A stretch of DNA of 64,000 bases from Sphingobacterium lactis (GTDB lineage: Bacteria; Bacteroidota; Bacteroidia; Sphingobacteriales; Sphingobacteriaceae): contig NZ_CP049246.1 of NCBI RefSeq assembly GCF_011046555.1, positions 496,001-560,000 on the forward strand, read 5' to 3'. The notes under the pieces were generated by a model, which worked only from the letters and a program-made list of their open reading frames with translations, made no database searches and had not been told where the DNA came from. Positions 1-6,932 of this stretch are shown here, piece by piece. The stretch's first letter is position 1. Each line of letters opens with the position of its first letter. The translations under genes and the position numbers were made by a program.

Positions 1-569
1 TGAATAACAGGAGGTAATTTTAATAGACGCAGGTAATTTGTCACCGTCGAGCGGTTCTTGCTAACCCTGTCGCCCAGTTCTTCTTGTTTGAGGGAGCATT
101 CCTCGATCATGCGTTGGAAGCTGAGGGCAATCTCGATCGCATTCAAGTTTTCACGTTGAATATTTTCGATCAGGGCCATCTCCAACATCTGTTGGTCGTT
201 TGCCGTACGCACATAGGCAGGGATCTCGGTGATACCTGCTAATTTGGATGCCCGCAAACGGCGCTCACCACTAATCAATTGATATTCGTTCTTGCCGATT
301 TGGCGAACGGTAATGGGCTGGATAAGCCCTTGTAATTCGATAGACTCAGAAAGTTCACGCAATGCCTGCTCATCAAAATCCGTCCGAGGTTGGAAGGGGT
401 TGATGGAAACTTGATCTATTTTTATAAAGTTGATACTTCCAGCCGGTGAGCTGGACGTCTTAGCTACAGGAGTTTCGGCAGTTTGGCCTTTTGGCGTTTC
501 GACTACTTCTTGCTGAAGCAATGCACCTAAACCTTTCCCCAATCCTGTTTTCCGCTGTTGTGCTGCCAT
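1..569 (-). CDS. parB: ParB chromosome-partitioning protein (3' part beyond window)
   Basis: Reading from the ATG at 567-569 towards the left edge gives about 189 residues of a ParB/Spo0J protein; the C-terminus lies outside the window. Visible in order: a basic N-terminus with GLGKGLGALL, a linker rich in T, P and S, the ParB/Srx domain with INPFQPR and the CTP-binding motif ISGERRLRASKLAG, the ENIQRENLNAIE segment, and the start of the helix-turn-helix (LGDRVSKNRSTVTNYLRLL). The family binds parS sites, clamps on DNA in a CTP-dependent way and works with ParA to segregate the origin region. Only 1 bp separates it from the parA stop codon, so the two are one operon with parA first. Confidence 0.95.
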   Translation of the reverse strand, partial: MAAQQRKTGLGKGLGALLQQEVVETPKGQTAETPVAKTSSSPAGSINFIKIDQVSINPFQPRTDFDEQALRELSESIELQGLIQPITVRQIGKNEYQLISGERRLRASKLAGITEIPAYVRTANDQQMLEMALIENIQRENLNAIEIALSFQRMIEECSLKQEELGDRVSKNRSTVTNYLRLLKLPPVI

Positions 570-570
570 A

Positions 571-1371
571 CTATACTGTTACTGTTTCCTTATTGTTCTC
601 TTTTAATAGTCCGTTCTTTTCTAATATTTCACGTGCTAAATTTAAGTAATTCACGGCGCCTTTGCATGATGCATCATGCATAATGACAGAAACACCGAAG
701 CTTGGGGCTTCACTCAAGCGTGTATTCCGCTGAATAATGGTATCGAAAACCAGGTCATTGAAATGCGTCCGTACCTCTTCAACCACTTGGTTGGATAGAC
801 GTAGGCGAACATCGTACATTGTCAATAGAATGCCTTCGATTTCCAGATCCGTATTCAAGCGGGTCTGTACGATTTTGATGGTATTCAACAATTTACCCAG
901 ACCTTCCAAGGCAAAATATTCACATTGAACCGGAATAATGACCGAATCGGATGCCGTCAATGCGTTGATGGTAATCAATCCAAGGGATGGGGAACAGTCG
1001 ATGATAATAAAATCATACGCATCCTTCACCTCATCCAATAGACGCTTCATTTTATACTCACGTTCTTCGAGGTTGATCATTTCAATCTCTGCACCCACAA
1101 GGTCAATATGCGCTGGGAGCAGGTCAAGATTTGGTGTATCCGTTTGTTGAATCGCTTCGCGGGCTGTCACATCATTCACTAAGCATTCATAGATACTTGT
1201 CTTGATCCCACGAGGATCAAAACCAATGCCCGAAGTGGAGTTTGCCTGCGGATCTGCATCGACAAGCAATGTTTTATATTCCAGGACAGCTAAACTAGCT
1301 GCTAGATTGATGGAGGTCGTCGTTTTACCTACTCCTCCCTTTTGATTGGCTATGGCAATAATCTTTCCCAT
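571..1371 (-). CDS. parA: ParA/Soj ATPase, chromosome partitioning
   Basis: This 266-residue protein has the deviant Walker A motif KGGVGKTTTSINLA at residues 11-24, the A-prime segment VDADPQANST and the Walker B region FIIIDCSPSLG, all diagnostic of Soj/ParA ATPases. Length is typical. It binds non-specific DNA as an ATP dimer and is stimulated by ParB to move origins. It is the first gene of a parA-parB operon on the minus strand. The 215 bp upstream separate it from the divergent FMN reductase gene; I found no convincing promoter there. Confidence 0.95.
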   Translation of the reverse strand: MGKIIAIANQKGGVGKTTTSINLAASLAVLEYKTLLVDADPQANSTSGIGFDPRGIKTSIYECLVNDVTAREAIQQTDTPNLDLLPAHIDLVGAEIEMINLEEREYKMKRLLDEVKDAYDFIIIDCSPSLGLITINALTASDSVIIPVQCEYFALEGLGKLLNTIKIVQTRLNTDLEIEGILLTMYDVRLRLSNQVVEEVRTHFNDLVFDTIIQRNTRLSEAPSFGVSVIMHDASCKGAVNYLNLAREILEKNGLLKENNKETVTV

Positions 1372-1586
1372 GGTACTTCCTCAGATTTTGAAAATAATTT
1401 CAAGTCGGCAATATTCTAATCAATTTGCAAATTAACAACCATCCACGAGATATGATACTTAAATGATGTTAAATTTATTAATTTTGGAGCTTATCCAAAT
1501 CCGCCAACTCAGGATGCTAAGATACAAAAAATAGCATTAGGTATGGAGGTCCAACAGTATTGGTTTTCGTAAGTTACATTTAAACA

Positions 1587-2108
1587 ATGAATTTAATTAT
1601 CTCAGGCACAAATAGAAAACATTCCAATTCACTAAAGGTTGCGAAATTTTATCAGAAAGAATTTCGTAACCGTGGGGAGGAGTTCGAGATCCTTTCCCTG
1701 GAGGATCTACCTGCAGATATTATCAACACGGACCTCTATGGAAAGAGAAGCCCTGAATTTGCCGAAATTCAACAAATGGTATCGGAAGCCAAGAAGTTTG
1801 TCTTCATTATACCCGAATACAACGGCTCCTATCCCGGGGTGCTGAAAGTGTTTGTGGATGCATGCGCCTTTCCTGCCTCTTTTTTCCACAAAAAGGCTGC
1901 CCTGGTCGGACTATCCACAGGAAAATACGGAAACATCCGTGGAGTCGACCATTTCACCGGCGTATGTAACTATGTACGTCTGCATGTCCTCCCCTTAAAG
2001 ATCCATATCCCACTGATTCAGAATGAAATTAACCAGGAGGGTGATTTCACAGACCCATTAACTTTGAAATTTATTACCGAACAGATCGAGGAGATTGTTC
2101 GCTATTGA
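1587..2108 (+). CDS. NADPH-dependent FMN reductase family protein
   Basis: The 173-residue protein has a flavodoxin-like fold: an N-terminal phosphate-binding loop SGTNRKHSNSLKVA near residues 6-19, and the flavin-contacting stretch PEYNGSYPGVLKVFVDAC near residues 78-95, which is the hallmark of the NAD(P)H-dependent FMN/quinone/azo reductase family. It is cytoplasmic and lacks a signal peptide. Members reduce FMN, quinones or azo compounds; the true substrate cannot be told from sequence. It is transcribed divergently from parA and is followed by a lipoprotein gene 123 bp downstream, which may be a separate unit. Confidence 0.85.
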   Translation: MNLIISGTNRKHSNSLKVAKFYQKEFRNRGEEFEILSLEDLPADIINTDLYGKRSPEFAEIQQMVSEAKKFVFIIPEYNGSYPGVLKVFVDACAFPASFFHKKAALVGLSTGKYGNIRGVDHFTGVCNYVRLHVLPLKIHIPLIQNEINQEGDFTDPLTLKFITEQIEEIVRY

Positions 2109-2231
2109 TCTTTCTAGCGATTTAATTTGTCAAAATTTCTTTACTAAAGGGTTTTAGCATTGTGAAAGCCTGTGAATTGATTTTTTATTTCTACATTTAG
2201 TTATTAGAAATAATCAATTAAGCTTTCGAAT

Positions 2232-2939
2232 ATGTCAACGCTATTAAACAAATCCTGGCTCTTAGTGCCTTTCCTATTGGTTCTTTCCTGCACCCAATCC
2301 ACTAACCAATCAAAATCTGAAGGTAATAGGGAATTCTTCAACGGTCAGGATCTGGCAGGATGGCACATCTATAACAAGGGTGCTGCAGAAAGCAAATGGA
2401 AAGTAGCGGATGGCGAATTGATCTGTGACCCCACCGCTCCCGGCGAATTTGGCGATATCATCAGCGATCGCGAATATGAGAACTTCGAGCTCGAATTCGA
2501 ATGGAAAGTAAAGAAGGGTGGCAATAGTGGTGTGTTTATCAATGTAAAAGAGGACAGTACGTATGCTGCAACTTTTGCAACAGGCCTGGAGATGCAACTT
2601 CTGGACAATGCGAACGCTGAACACCGTCACCAAATTGACTCCACGCATTGGGCAGGATGTCTCTATTCAGTGGAATGTATCGGCAGCAACTCCAAACCGA
2701 ATCCTTTTGGCGAATGGAATAAAGGCAAAATCAAACAGCAGAACGGAACAGTTACCTTTTGGCTGAACGATAGGATCACTTTTGAGGATGATGTCAACAG
2801 TACAGCATTCAAGAATAAAGTAGCGAACAGCAACATGAAAAACTATCCAGCATTCGGGACATTCCCCAAGGGAAAAATCGCCTTCCAGAATCATACGGAT
2901 TCCGTAAGTTTTAGGAACATAAGAATTCAAGAACTATAA
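2232..2939 (+). CDS. DUF1080 (3-keto-disaccharide hydrolase domain) lipoprotein
   Basis: A 235-residue exported lipoprotein: hydrophobic signal at residues 8-20 ending in the lipobox LVLSC, then a serine/asparagine-rich linker. The rest is one DUF1080 domain (jelly-roll, concanavalin-like), recognised from FNGQDLAGWHIY, the DIISDREYENFELEFEWK strand pair, GGNSGVFINVKED and the C-terminal IAFQNH and VSFRNIRIQEL. The family is common in Bacteroidota and Planctomycetes; some members cleave 3-keto-glycosides. Nothing in the neighbourhood (FMN reductase upstream, small unknown gene downstream) indicates the substrate. It is followed by a clear terminator. Confidence 0.85.
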   Translation: MSTLLNKSWLLVPFLLVLSCTQSTNQSKSEGNREFFNGQDLAGWHIYNKGAAESKWKVADGELICDPTAPGEFGDIISDREYENFELEFEWKVKKGGNSGVFINVKEDSTYAATFATGLEMQLLDNANAEHRHQIDSTHWAGCLYSVECIGSNSKPNPFGEWNKGKIKQQNGTVTFWLNDRITFEDDVNSTAFKNKVANSNMKNYPAFGTFPKGKIAFQNHTDSVSFRNIRIQEL

Positions 2940-2962
2940 ATATCAACCTATCCACAATTGAA

Positions 2963-2997
2963 AACGCTGTTGAGCTACGCTTAACAGCGTTTTTTTA
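2963..2997 (+). terminator. Rho-independent terminator after the DUF1080 gene
   Basis: Perfect 9-bp inverted repeat, AACGCTGTT at 2963-2971 and AACAGCGTT at 2983-2991, around an 11-nt loop and followed by a run of T through 2996. It starts 24 bp after the stop codon of the lipoprotein gene. Confidence 0.85.
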
Positions 2998-3223
2998 TGC
3001 TATTAAATCTGACGCCTGTTGATTTGCTGATTTTATAATCTAATTGTCATATCAAACAAAAAAGAGGGTTATTATTTATAATCATTCTAAATAAATACTA
3101 CCTTTAGCCCAAGCAAAAGTAAAAGTTTCAATTATACAAAAGTCCTGTTTACCCACATGGGAAGGCATGTGGGTAAGGCAGGCACAATAGTCCACAGGCA
3201 CTGTATGCTGCAAAAATTATCCG

Positions 3224-3550
3224 ATGGGAAAATGCCAAATCAAAATCCTCGCGAAAAACGACATGGGCTTCATCAGTATGCCTGCCGGTCAAAATATCAT
3301 CCATGTTTGTTTCAATAATCTACTCATCAACTTCAGCAAGGAAGATTTCTTTACTTTTCGAAATCTGGTAAAGGACATTTTCGACGACAACAAACCTATC
3401 GTATTTCCAGACGGAAAAAACAGAATCTTACTCCATACCCCGTACGAAGGGATCAACTTCTCCTTTGATCAATTTGAAATGTTGGAACTCGTAAAAACGT
3501 TGGACGAAGCCTTCTACATGGAAAAAATCTATTCGTACCTCGAGAATTAA
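3224..3550 (+). CDS. Small uncharacterised protein (108 aa)
   Basis: I do not recognise this protein with confidence. It encodes 108 residues with no signal peptide or membrane segment. The pattern INFSKEDFFTFRNLVKDIF in the middle and the C-terminal INFSFDQFEMLELVKTLDEA are reminiscent of small Bacteroidota proteins of unknown function (DUF6686-like), but I could not test this. The ATG at 3224 is the only ATG after an in-frame stop at 3188; between them the frame encodes two adjacent cysteines, so a non-ATG start upstream is possible. A TACCTTTA element near 3109 resembles the Bacteroidota -7 box with one mismatch. Confidence 0.6.
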   Translation: MGKCQIKILAKNDMGFISMPAGQNIIHVCFNNLLINFSKEDFFTFRNLVKDIFDDNKPIVFPDGKNRILLHTPYEGINFSFDQFEMLELVKTLDEAFYMEKIYSYLEN

Positions 3551-3634
3551 TTTATTGGTAAGGAGATAGGTAGATATCATCACGTCATTTTATATGCGGG
3601 AACAAGGCTAACGCAAATGTTGTGGGCTAGATTT

Positions 3635-3869
3635 CTAAAATAGTTACACCCCGCTGGGGTTGTATGGGGTTATATCCATTTCATTCTAAAATAGTTACAC
3701 CCCGCCGGGGTTGTATGGGGTTATATCCATTTCATTCTAAAATAGTTACACCCCGCCGGGGTTGTATGGGGTTATATCCAATTCGTTCTAAAATAGTTAC
3801 ACCCCGCCGGGGTTGTATGGGGTTATATCCATTTCATTCTAAAATAGTTACACCCCTAGCGGGGTTGCA
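3635..3869. repeat. Five tandem copies of a 51-bp intergenic repeat
   Basis: Units begin at 3635, 3686, 3737, 3788 and 3839, an exact 51-bp period; the last copy is partial and carries a 1-nt insertion. Each unit starts with CTAAAATAGTTACACCCC followed by a GC-rich near-palindrome (CCCCGCCGGGG), then GTTGTATGGGGTTATATCC. Because 51 is a multiple of three the array stays open in one frame and mimics a 105-residue protein with a 17-residue repeat, but the encoded peptide looks like no protein and the unit core recurs inverted nearby outside that frame. I read it as a non-coding REP-like array. Confidence 0.85.
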
Positions 3870-4034
3870 TTATGGATATTCGTCTGGAATTGTGATTATG
3901 GATATTGGGAAATGGCTTTATAGGAGGGCATATTTTGGACTAATAATTATCAAGGACATCCTAATCCACTGGACAAGCTAGCCGAACAATAATTGCCCAT
4001 GCGATCATTTACATTAGAAATTTAACACGCCATC

Positions 4035-4062
4035 CAATCCTGGAGGGGTGTCACTATTTTAG
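4035..4062. repeat. Solitary inverted copy of the 51-bp repeat core (diverged)
   Basis: GGAGGGGTGTCACTATTTTAG is the reverse complement of the start of the 51-bp unit (CTAAAATAGTTACACCCC) with one substitution, and the flank CAATCC matches the rest of the core loosely. It lies about 165 bp after the tandem array in the opposite orientation, as in bacterial interspersed palindromic units. Confidence 0.6.
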
Positions 4063-4085
4063 CTCACGAGCAATAATGTTATAGT

Positions 4086-4110
4086 AACCCCAGAGGGGTG
4101 TAACTATTTT
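4086..4110. repeat. Second solitary inverted copy of the 51-bp repeat core
   Basis: The 25 bases here equal the reverse complement of the tandem-repeat core apart from one base. Together with 4035-4062 this makes two inverted singles facing the five direct copies, so transcripts through the region could pair over tens of bases. Confidence 0.7.
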
Positions 4111-4200
4111 GCAAAAACCCCACCAGCTCACGATTTGCCATTTTCATAATTTACATTCCCTCAAAAGCCTGAAAAATCTGCCGTGATTTGGGCACATTGT

Positions 4201-4323
4201 GGACCTTGTCCGACTCCCGAGCGGGGTGCGTTCGGGGTTCAGGCGAGGTGGGACCGTGCTATAGACACGCTCTCACCACGCTCTCAGTACGCTCTCACCA
4301 CGCTCTCACCTCAGACAAGGTCC
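4201..4323. repeat. Dispersed element with 13-bp terminal inverted repeats, copy 1
   Basis: The element is bounded by GGACCTTGTCCGA at 4201-4213 and TCAGACAAGGTCC at 4311-4323, which are inverted repeats with one mismatch. Inside is a central CGTGCTATAGACACG dyad followed by tandem 10-11-bp units of the type CACGCTCTCAC. The same architecture, reverse-complemented, occurs at 47770-47890. It has no coding capacity of its own; the 77-codon open frame crossing it is low-complexity and composition-driven. Confidence 0.8.
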
Positions 4324-4600
4324 CCGCAGTATGAAATGGAAAAATCAGCATGCTTAACAATTAAAATTTTGATTATAAACATTTTAACTCTAAAAACGAC
4401 CAAATACCAAACCTAGATTTAACCGCTTATTTCGGGTTGTTACTCTAGCTGATCTGCGTTGACAACGATATGTTATAAAATCATTGGGATAAAGATGAAA
4501 ATAGCGTGTGATGTACCTTTGGATTTAATATGATACGTTTAGAAGGGTGGACTTTTTCAGCCTGATCCAAAAAAACAATTACTTTGATGGGCAGAAAACG
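4324..4600. other. Gene-free spacer, AT-rich
   Basis: No credible open frame or repeat. The only signal is TACCTTTG at 4514-4521, a match to the Bacteroidota -7 box on the plus strand, which has the hairpin at 4601-4629 about 80 bp downstream. This could be a short non-coding transcript (see findings) or chance. Confidence 0.4.
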
Positions 4601-4629
4601 AAAAAAGCACCTGAAATAGGTGCTTTTTT
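4601..4629 (-). terminator. Terminator after the tRNA-Val pair (could act both ways)
   Basis: AAAAAAGCACCT at 4601-4612 and AGGTGCTTTTTT at 4618-4629 form a 12-bp inverted repeat with a 5-nt loop and T runs on both strands. On the minus strand it follows the second tRNA gene by a few bases. Confidence 0.8.
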
Positions 4630-4634
4630 TTGTG

Positions 4635-4709
4635 TGGAGGCTACAGGATTCGAACCTGTGACCCTCTGCTTGTAAGGCAGATGCTCTGAACCAGCTGAGC
4701 TAAGCCTCC
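4635..4709 (-). tRNA. tRNA-Val (anticodon UAC), second gene of pair
   Basis: Reverse strand folds as a 75-nt tRNA: acceptor GGAGGCT paired with AGCCTCC plus discriminator A, D-arm GCTCAGCTGGTTCAGAGC, anticodon stem TCTGC/GCAGA around loop CTTACAA (anticodon UAC, reading GUA valine), T-arm with GGTTCGAATCC. CCA is not encoded (CAC follows). It has the same anticodon arm as its neighbour. Confidence 0.93.
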
Positions 4710-4719
4710 TTTTTTATTT

Positions 4720-4797
4720 TGGTGGAGAATACTGGATTCGAACCAGTGACCCTCTGCTTGTAAGGCAGATGCTCTGAACCAGCTGAGCTAATTCTCC
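4720..4797 (-). tRNA. tRNA-Val (anticodon UAC), first gene of pair
   Basis: Same fold as the neighbour: acceptor GGAGAAT/ATTCTCC, discriminator A, anticodon loop CTTACAA (UAC). Here the 3' CCA is encoded (4720-4722 read on the minus strand). The two genes differ in acceptor and T stems but share D-arm and anticodon arm, so they arose by duplication and diverged. They are separated by 10 bp and are surely co-transcribed. Confidence 0.93.
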
Positions 4798-4816
4798 TTT
4801 TCGCTGTTGCGGTGTG

Positions 4817-4846
4817 CAAATATAGGTGTAAAATCTGATTTACAAA
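4817..4846 (-). promoter_or_regulatory. Promoter of the tRNA-Val pair
   Basis: On the minus strand TTTG (4843-4846) lies 18 bp upstream of TATATTTG (4817-4824), matching the Bacteroidota sigma consensus TTTG / TAnnTTTG. The box ends 20 bp before the mature 5' end of the first tRNA, a sensible leader length. Confidence 0.65.
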
Positions 4847-4900
4847 ATAATTTATCCAGAAAATTCACAATTTTTCAGCAAGACTTTAAATTCCAATAAT

Positions 4901-5344
4901 TTAAATTTCATCCTTAATTCCATCGGGATGATGAAATCGTTCGATATTCATTCGTACCTGATGCGCCCATGGCATAGCTTTCAATTTTTCATCAGATAAG
5001 ATTACATGCACGAGGACACATTCACCACGCAATATTATCCGATCCTGAAATGCGAACTTAAATTGATAGGTCAGGCTGGAATCCCCCAGTTTGGACACAT
5101 ACATGGATTTCTCAAAGGTATCCCCCATCCGTGCTGGTGAAGAAAAAGCGACTTTTAGATCTGCCGTGGGAACCCCTTCACCGTGGTGCAACTCCTTAAA
5201 AGGGAAGCCCAATTCCTCCTCAAACCAGTCTTCAACCAGTTCGTTCAACATTTCCAGAAACCGAGGATAGAACACAATCCCTGCGGCATCACAATGCTGA
5301 AACTTGACCTTCTGCTGTTTTTTGAAAATCTGCGCCATGTTCAT
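4901..5344 (-). CDS. Acyl-CoA thioesterase, 4-hydroxybenzoyl-CoA thioesterase type
   Basis: A 147-residue single hot-dog domain. The family signature with the catalytic aspartate is seen as FQHCDAAGIVFYPRFLEMLN at residues 16-35, followed by the long central helix. Cytoplasmic. This is the last gene of the nine-gene catabolic operon, 12 bp after the FAD oxidoreductase. In this context the natural substrate is an aryl-CoA made by the upstream monooxygenase, for example 5-hydroxy-2-aminobenzoyl-CoA or gentisyl-CoA, released as the free acid for ring cleavage. A start two codons later (second Met) is equally likely. Family sure; substrate inferred. Confidence 0.85.
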   Translation of the reverse strand: MNMAQIFKKQQKVKFQHCDAAGIVFYPRFLEMLNELVEDWFEEELGFPFKELHHGEGVPTADLKVAFSSPARMGDTFEKSMYVSKLGDSSLTYQFKFAFQDRIILRGECVLVHVILSDEKLKAMPWAHQVRMNIERFHHPDGIKDEI

Positions 5345-5356
5345 GTTTTGTGTTTC

Positions 5357-6928
5357 TTATTTAATTTTTTGAGCGACCAAGAATCCTGAAGCTCCACTTA
5401 AACCAGGTCCCGGATGGGTAGATGCACCGATATGGTACAGGTTTTTAATGGGTGTTTCATGATTCTTAACCCCAGCCATCGGGCGCCAAAGTAAATATTG
5501 GTCTAAACTGCACTGCCCTGAATAGGGGTCTCCGTGCACCAGGTTGATATTTGCCCGCGAAAGATCTTTCGGCGAGACGACCTTGCGAATAACGGTTGCC
5601 GATTTGATATTGGGAATATATGCAGCGATCCGGTCGATAATACGGTCAGCATACGCTTCACGCAGTTCATCGGTCCACTCGCCTTGGCAAAGATCGCCCA
5701 ATGCTCCGCCCGCATCTGCAACGGGATAGTTCGGACATTCCGGCACTTGAATCCAGAGGATATGCTTCCCTTCAGGGGCACGACTCGGATCCAATGCGGT
5801 TGGTTGAGCGATGCAAATGGTGCCCTTTGCGGGCAACTCCTGCCGGGTAGCTTCATTTACTGCACGTGAAATATCATCGATTCCATCCGTTAGATGCACA
5901 TAAGTCACCTTCTCCAATGCTGGCTGCACCCAGTTCGGCGCTTCATTTAAGATCAGGTGGATCTGCATATTGCCCTTTCCATATTTATAATTCCTGGCTT
6001 GGATCTCCACTTTCTTGGAAACCTTCGGTTCATTGACTAGCAAACGACCGTACAATTGCGTTGGTGTTACATTGGCCACGACATATTTGGACAAATGAAT
6101 GGAATCATCTTCCAATACCACACCTTCAGCTTTGCCATATTTATCCACCAATATCCGTTCGACATGCATATTTTGAACAAATCTGCCGCCATTCTCTTCT
6201 ATAATAGTTTTAAATGCATCTACCAAGCGGTAACTCCCCCCCTTGACCAATGGCAAACCAACCATTTCAATACTCATGGCGGTAACTTTCGCCATCGTAG
6301 CCGAGAGCGGGCTTTCCGGAGACAAACCCGAATGCAAGACCCACGGGGCAAGGTTTGCCAATAACGCTTTCGATTGGAAATGATCCGGCAAATCGGCACG
6401 AACGGACTTCAGGAATTCCTGAGCGTTCTCCGACGCCTGTCCAATGCCCTGTTTCCATACATATTTAGCAAGGAATTTTCCCATTTTCATGGTCATTAAC
6501 TCACCACCCAAAATGGTAAATAAGATATCGGCATGCTGGTTCACCCAATCCATCTCCGCAGCAAACCGATCGCCATCTCCATCAGCAAGAGCATTGAATG
6601 CCGCAATGTTTGCTGCACGATCGGTTTTTAGGATACAATATTGCCCATCGGACATGAGCACCCCAGTGGGCACATCATTGGTCAGGAATTCGACGCCATT
6701 TTCCTCCAAGTCATCCTTTAATAGCGGATAGGCTGCCGAGGTAACAAATAAAGGATACGCTGTAGAATAGGTATCTATGTGACAGCCCTCAATCCATTCC
6801 GTTTGTACACATCCACCCAAAACGGGGTAACGTTCAATGACCGTAACTTTTTTACCCTTTTTCGCCAATAAGGCCGCACAGACCAAACTGTTTATTCCAC
6901 TACCAATGATGATGACGTCTTGATTCAT
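5357..6928 (-). CDS. FAD-dependent oxidoreductase, phytoene-desaturase/PYROXD2-like
   Basis: 523 residues. The N-terminus VIIIGSGINSLVCAALLAKKG is a Rossmann dinucleotide-binding motif, followed by VIERYPVLGGCVQTE typical of CrtI-type and amine-oxidase-like flavoproteins; the C-terminal NLYHIGASTHPGPGLSGASG is the conserved second FAD contact of that family. No membrane segment. Members oxidise C-C or C-N single bonds. It sits 4 bp after the oxidoreductase beta subunit and 12 bp before the thioesterase, so it belongs to the pathway, but its step is unclear: it might re-aromatise or desaturate an alicyclic CoA intermediate, or oxidise an amine. No function is proved. Confidence 0.75.
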   Translation of the reverse strand: MNQDVIIIGSGINSLVCAALLAKKGKKVTVIERYPVLGGCVQTEWIEGCHIDTYSTAYPLFVTSAAYPLLKDDLEENGVEFLTNDVPTGVLMSDGQYCILKTDRAANIAAFNALADGDGDRFAAEMDWVNQHADILFTILGGELMTMKMGKFLAKYVWKQGIGQASENAQEFLKSVRADLPDHFQSKALLANLAPWVLHSGLSPESPLSATMAKVTAMSIEMVGLPLVKGGSYRLVDAFKTIIEENGGRFVQNMHVERILVDKYGKAEGVVLEDDSIHLSKYVVANVTPTQLYGRLLVNEPKVSKKVEIQARNYKYGKGNMQIHLILNEAPNWVQPALEKVTYVHLTDGIDDISRAVNEATRQELPAKGTICIAQPTALDPSRAPEGKHILWIQVPECPNYPVADAGGALGDLCQGEWTDELREAYADRIIDRIAAYIPNIKSATVIRKVVSPKDLSRANINLVHGDPYSGQCSLDQYLLWRPMAGVKNHETPIKNLYHIGASTHPGPGLSGASGFLVAQKIK

Positions 6929-6932
6929 ATCC

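Noticed and set aside
625..640. parS-like sequence TATTTCACGTGCTAAA inside parA
   Set aside because: Only 12 of 16 positions match TGTTTCACGTGAAACA and the right half-site is poor; it is explained by coding sequence.
3664..3981. Open frame of 105 codons with four copies of a 17-residue repeat
   Set aside because: It is the 51-bp non-coding repeat read in frame; the same core recurs inverted outside the frame, and the peptide has no protein-like features.
4183..4416. 77-codon open frame
   Set aside because: It spans the inverted-repeat element and follows its tandem units; no coding signal.
4635..4797. tRNA-Val genes as the insertion site of the catabolic island
   Set aside because: The island lies on the 5' side of the tRNA genes, there is no integrase, and I found no copy of the tRNA 3' end at the right border near 22.5 kb.
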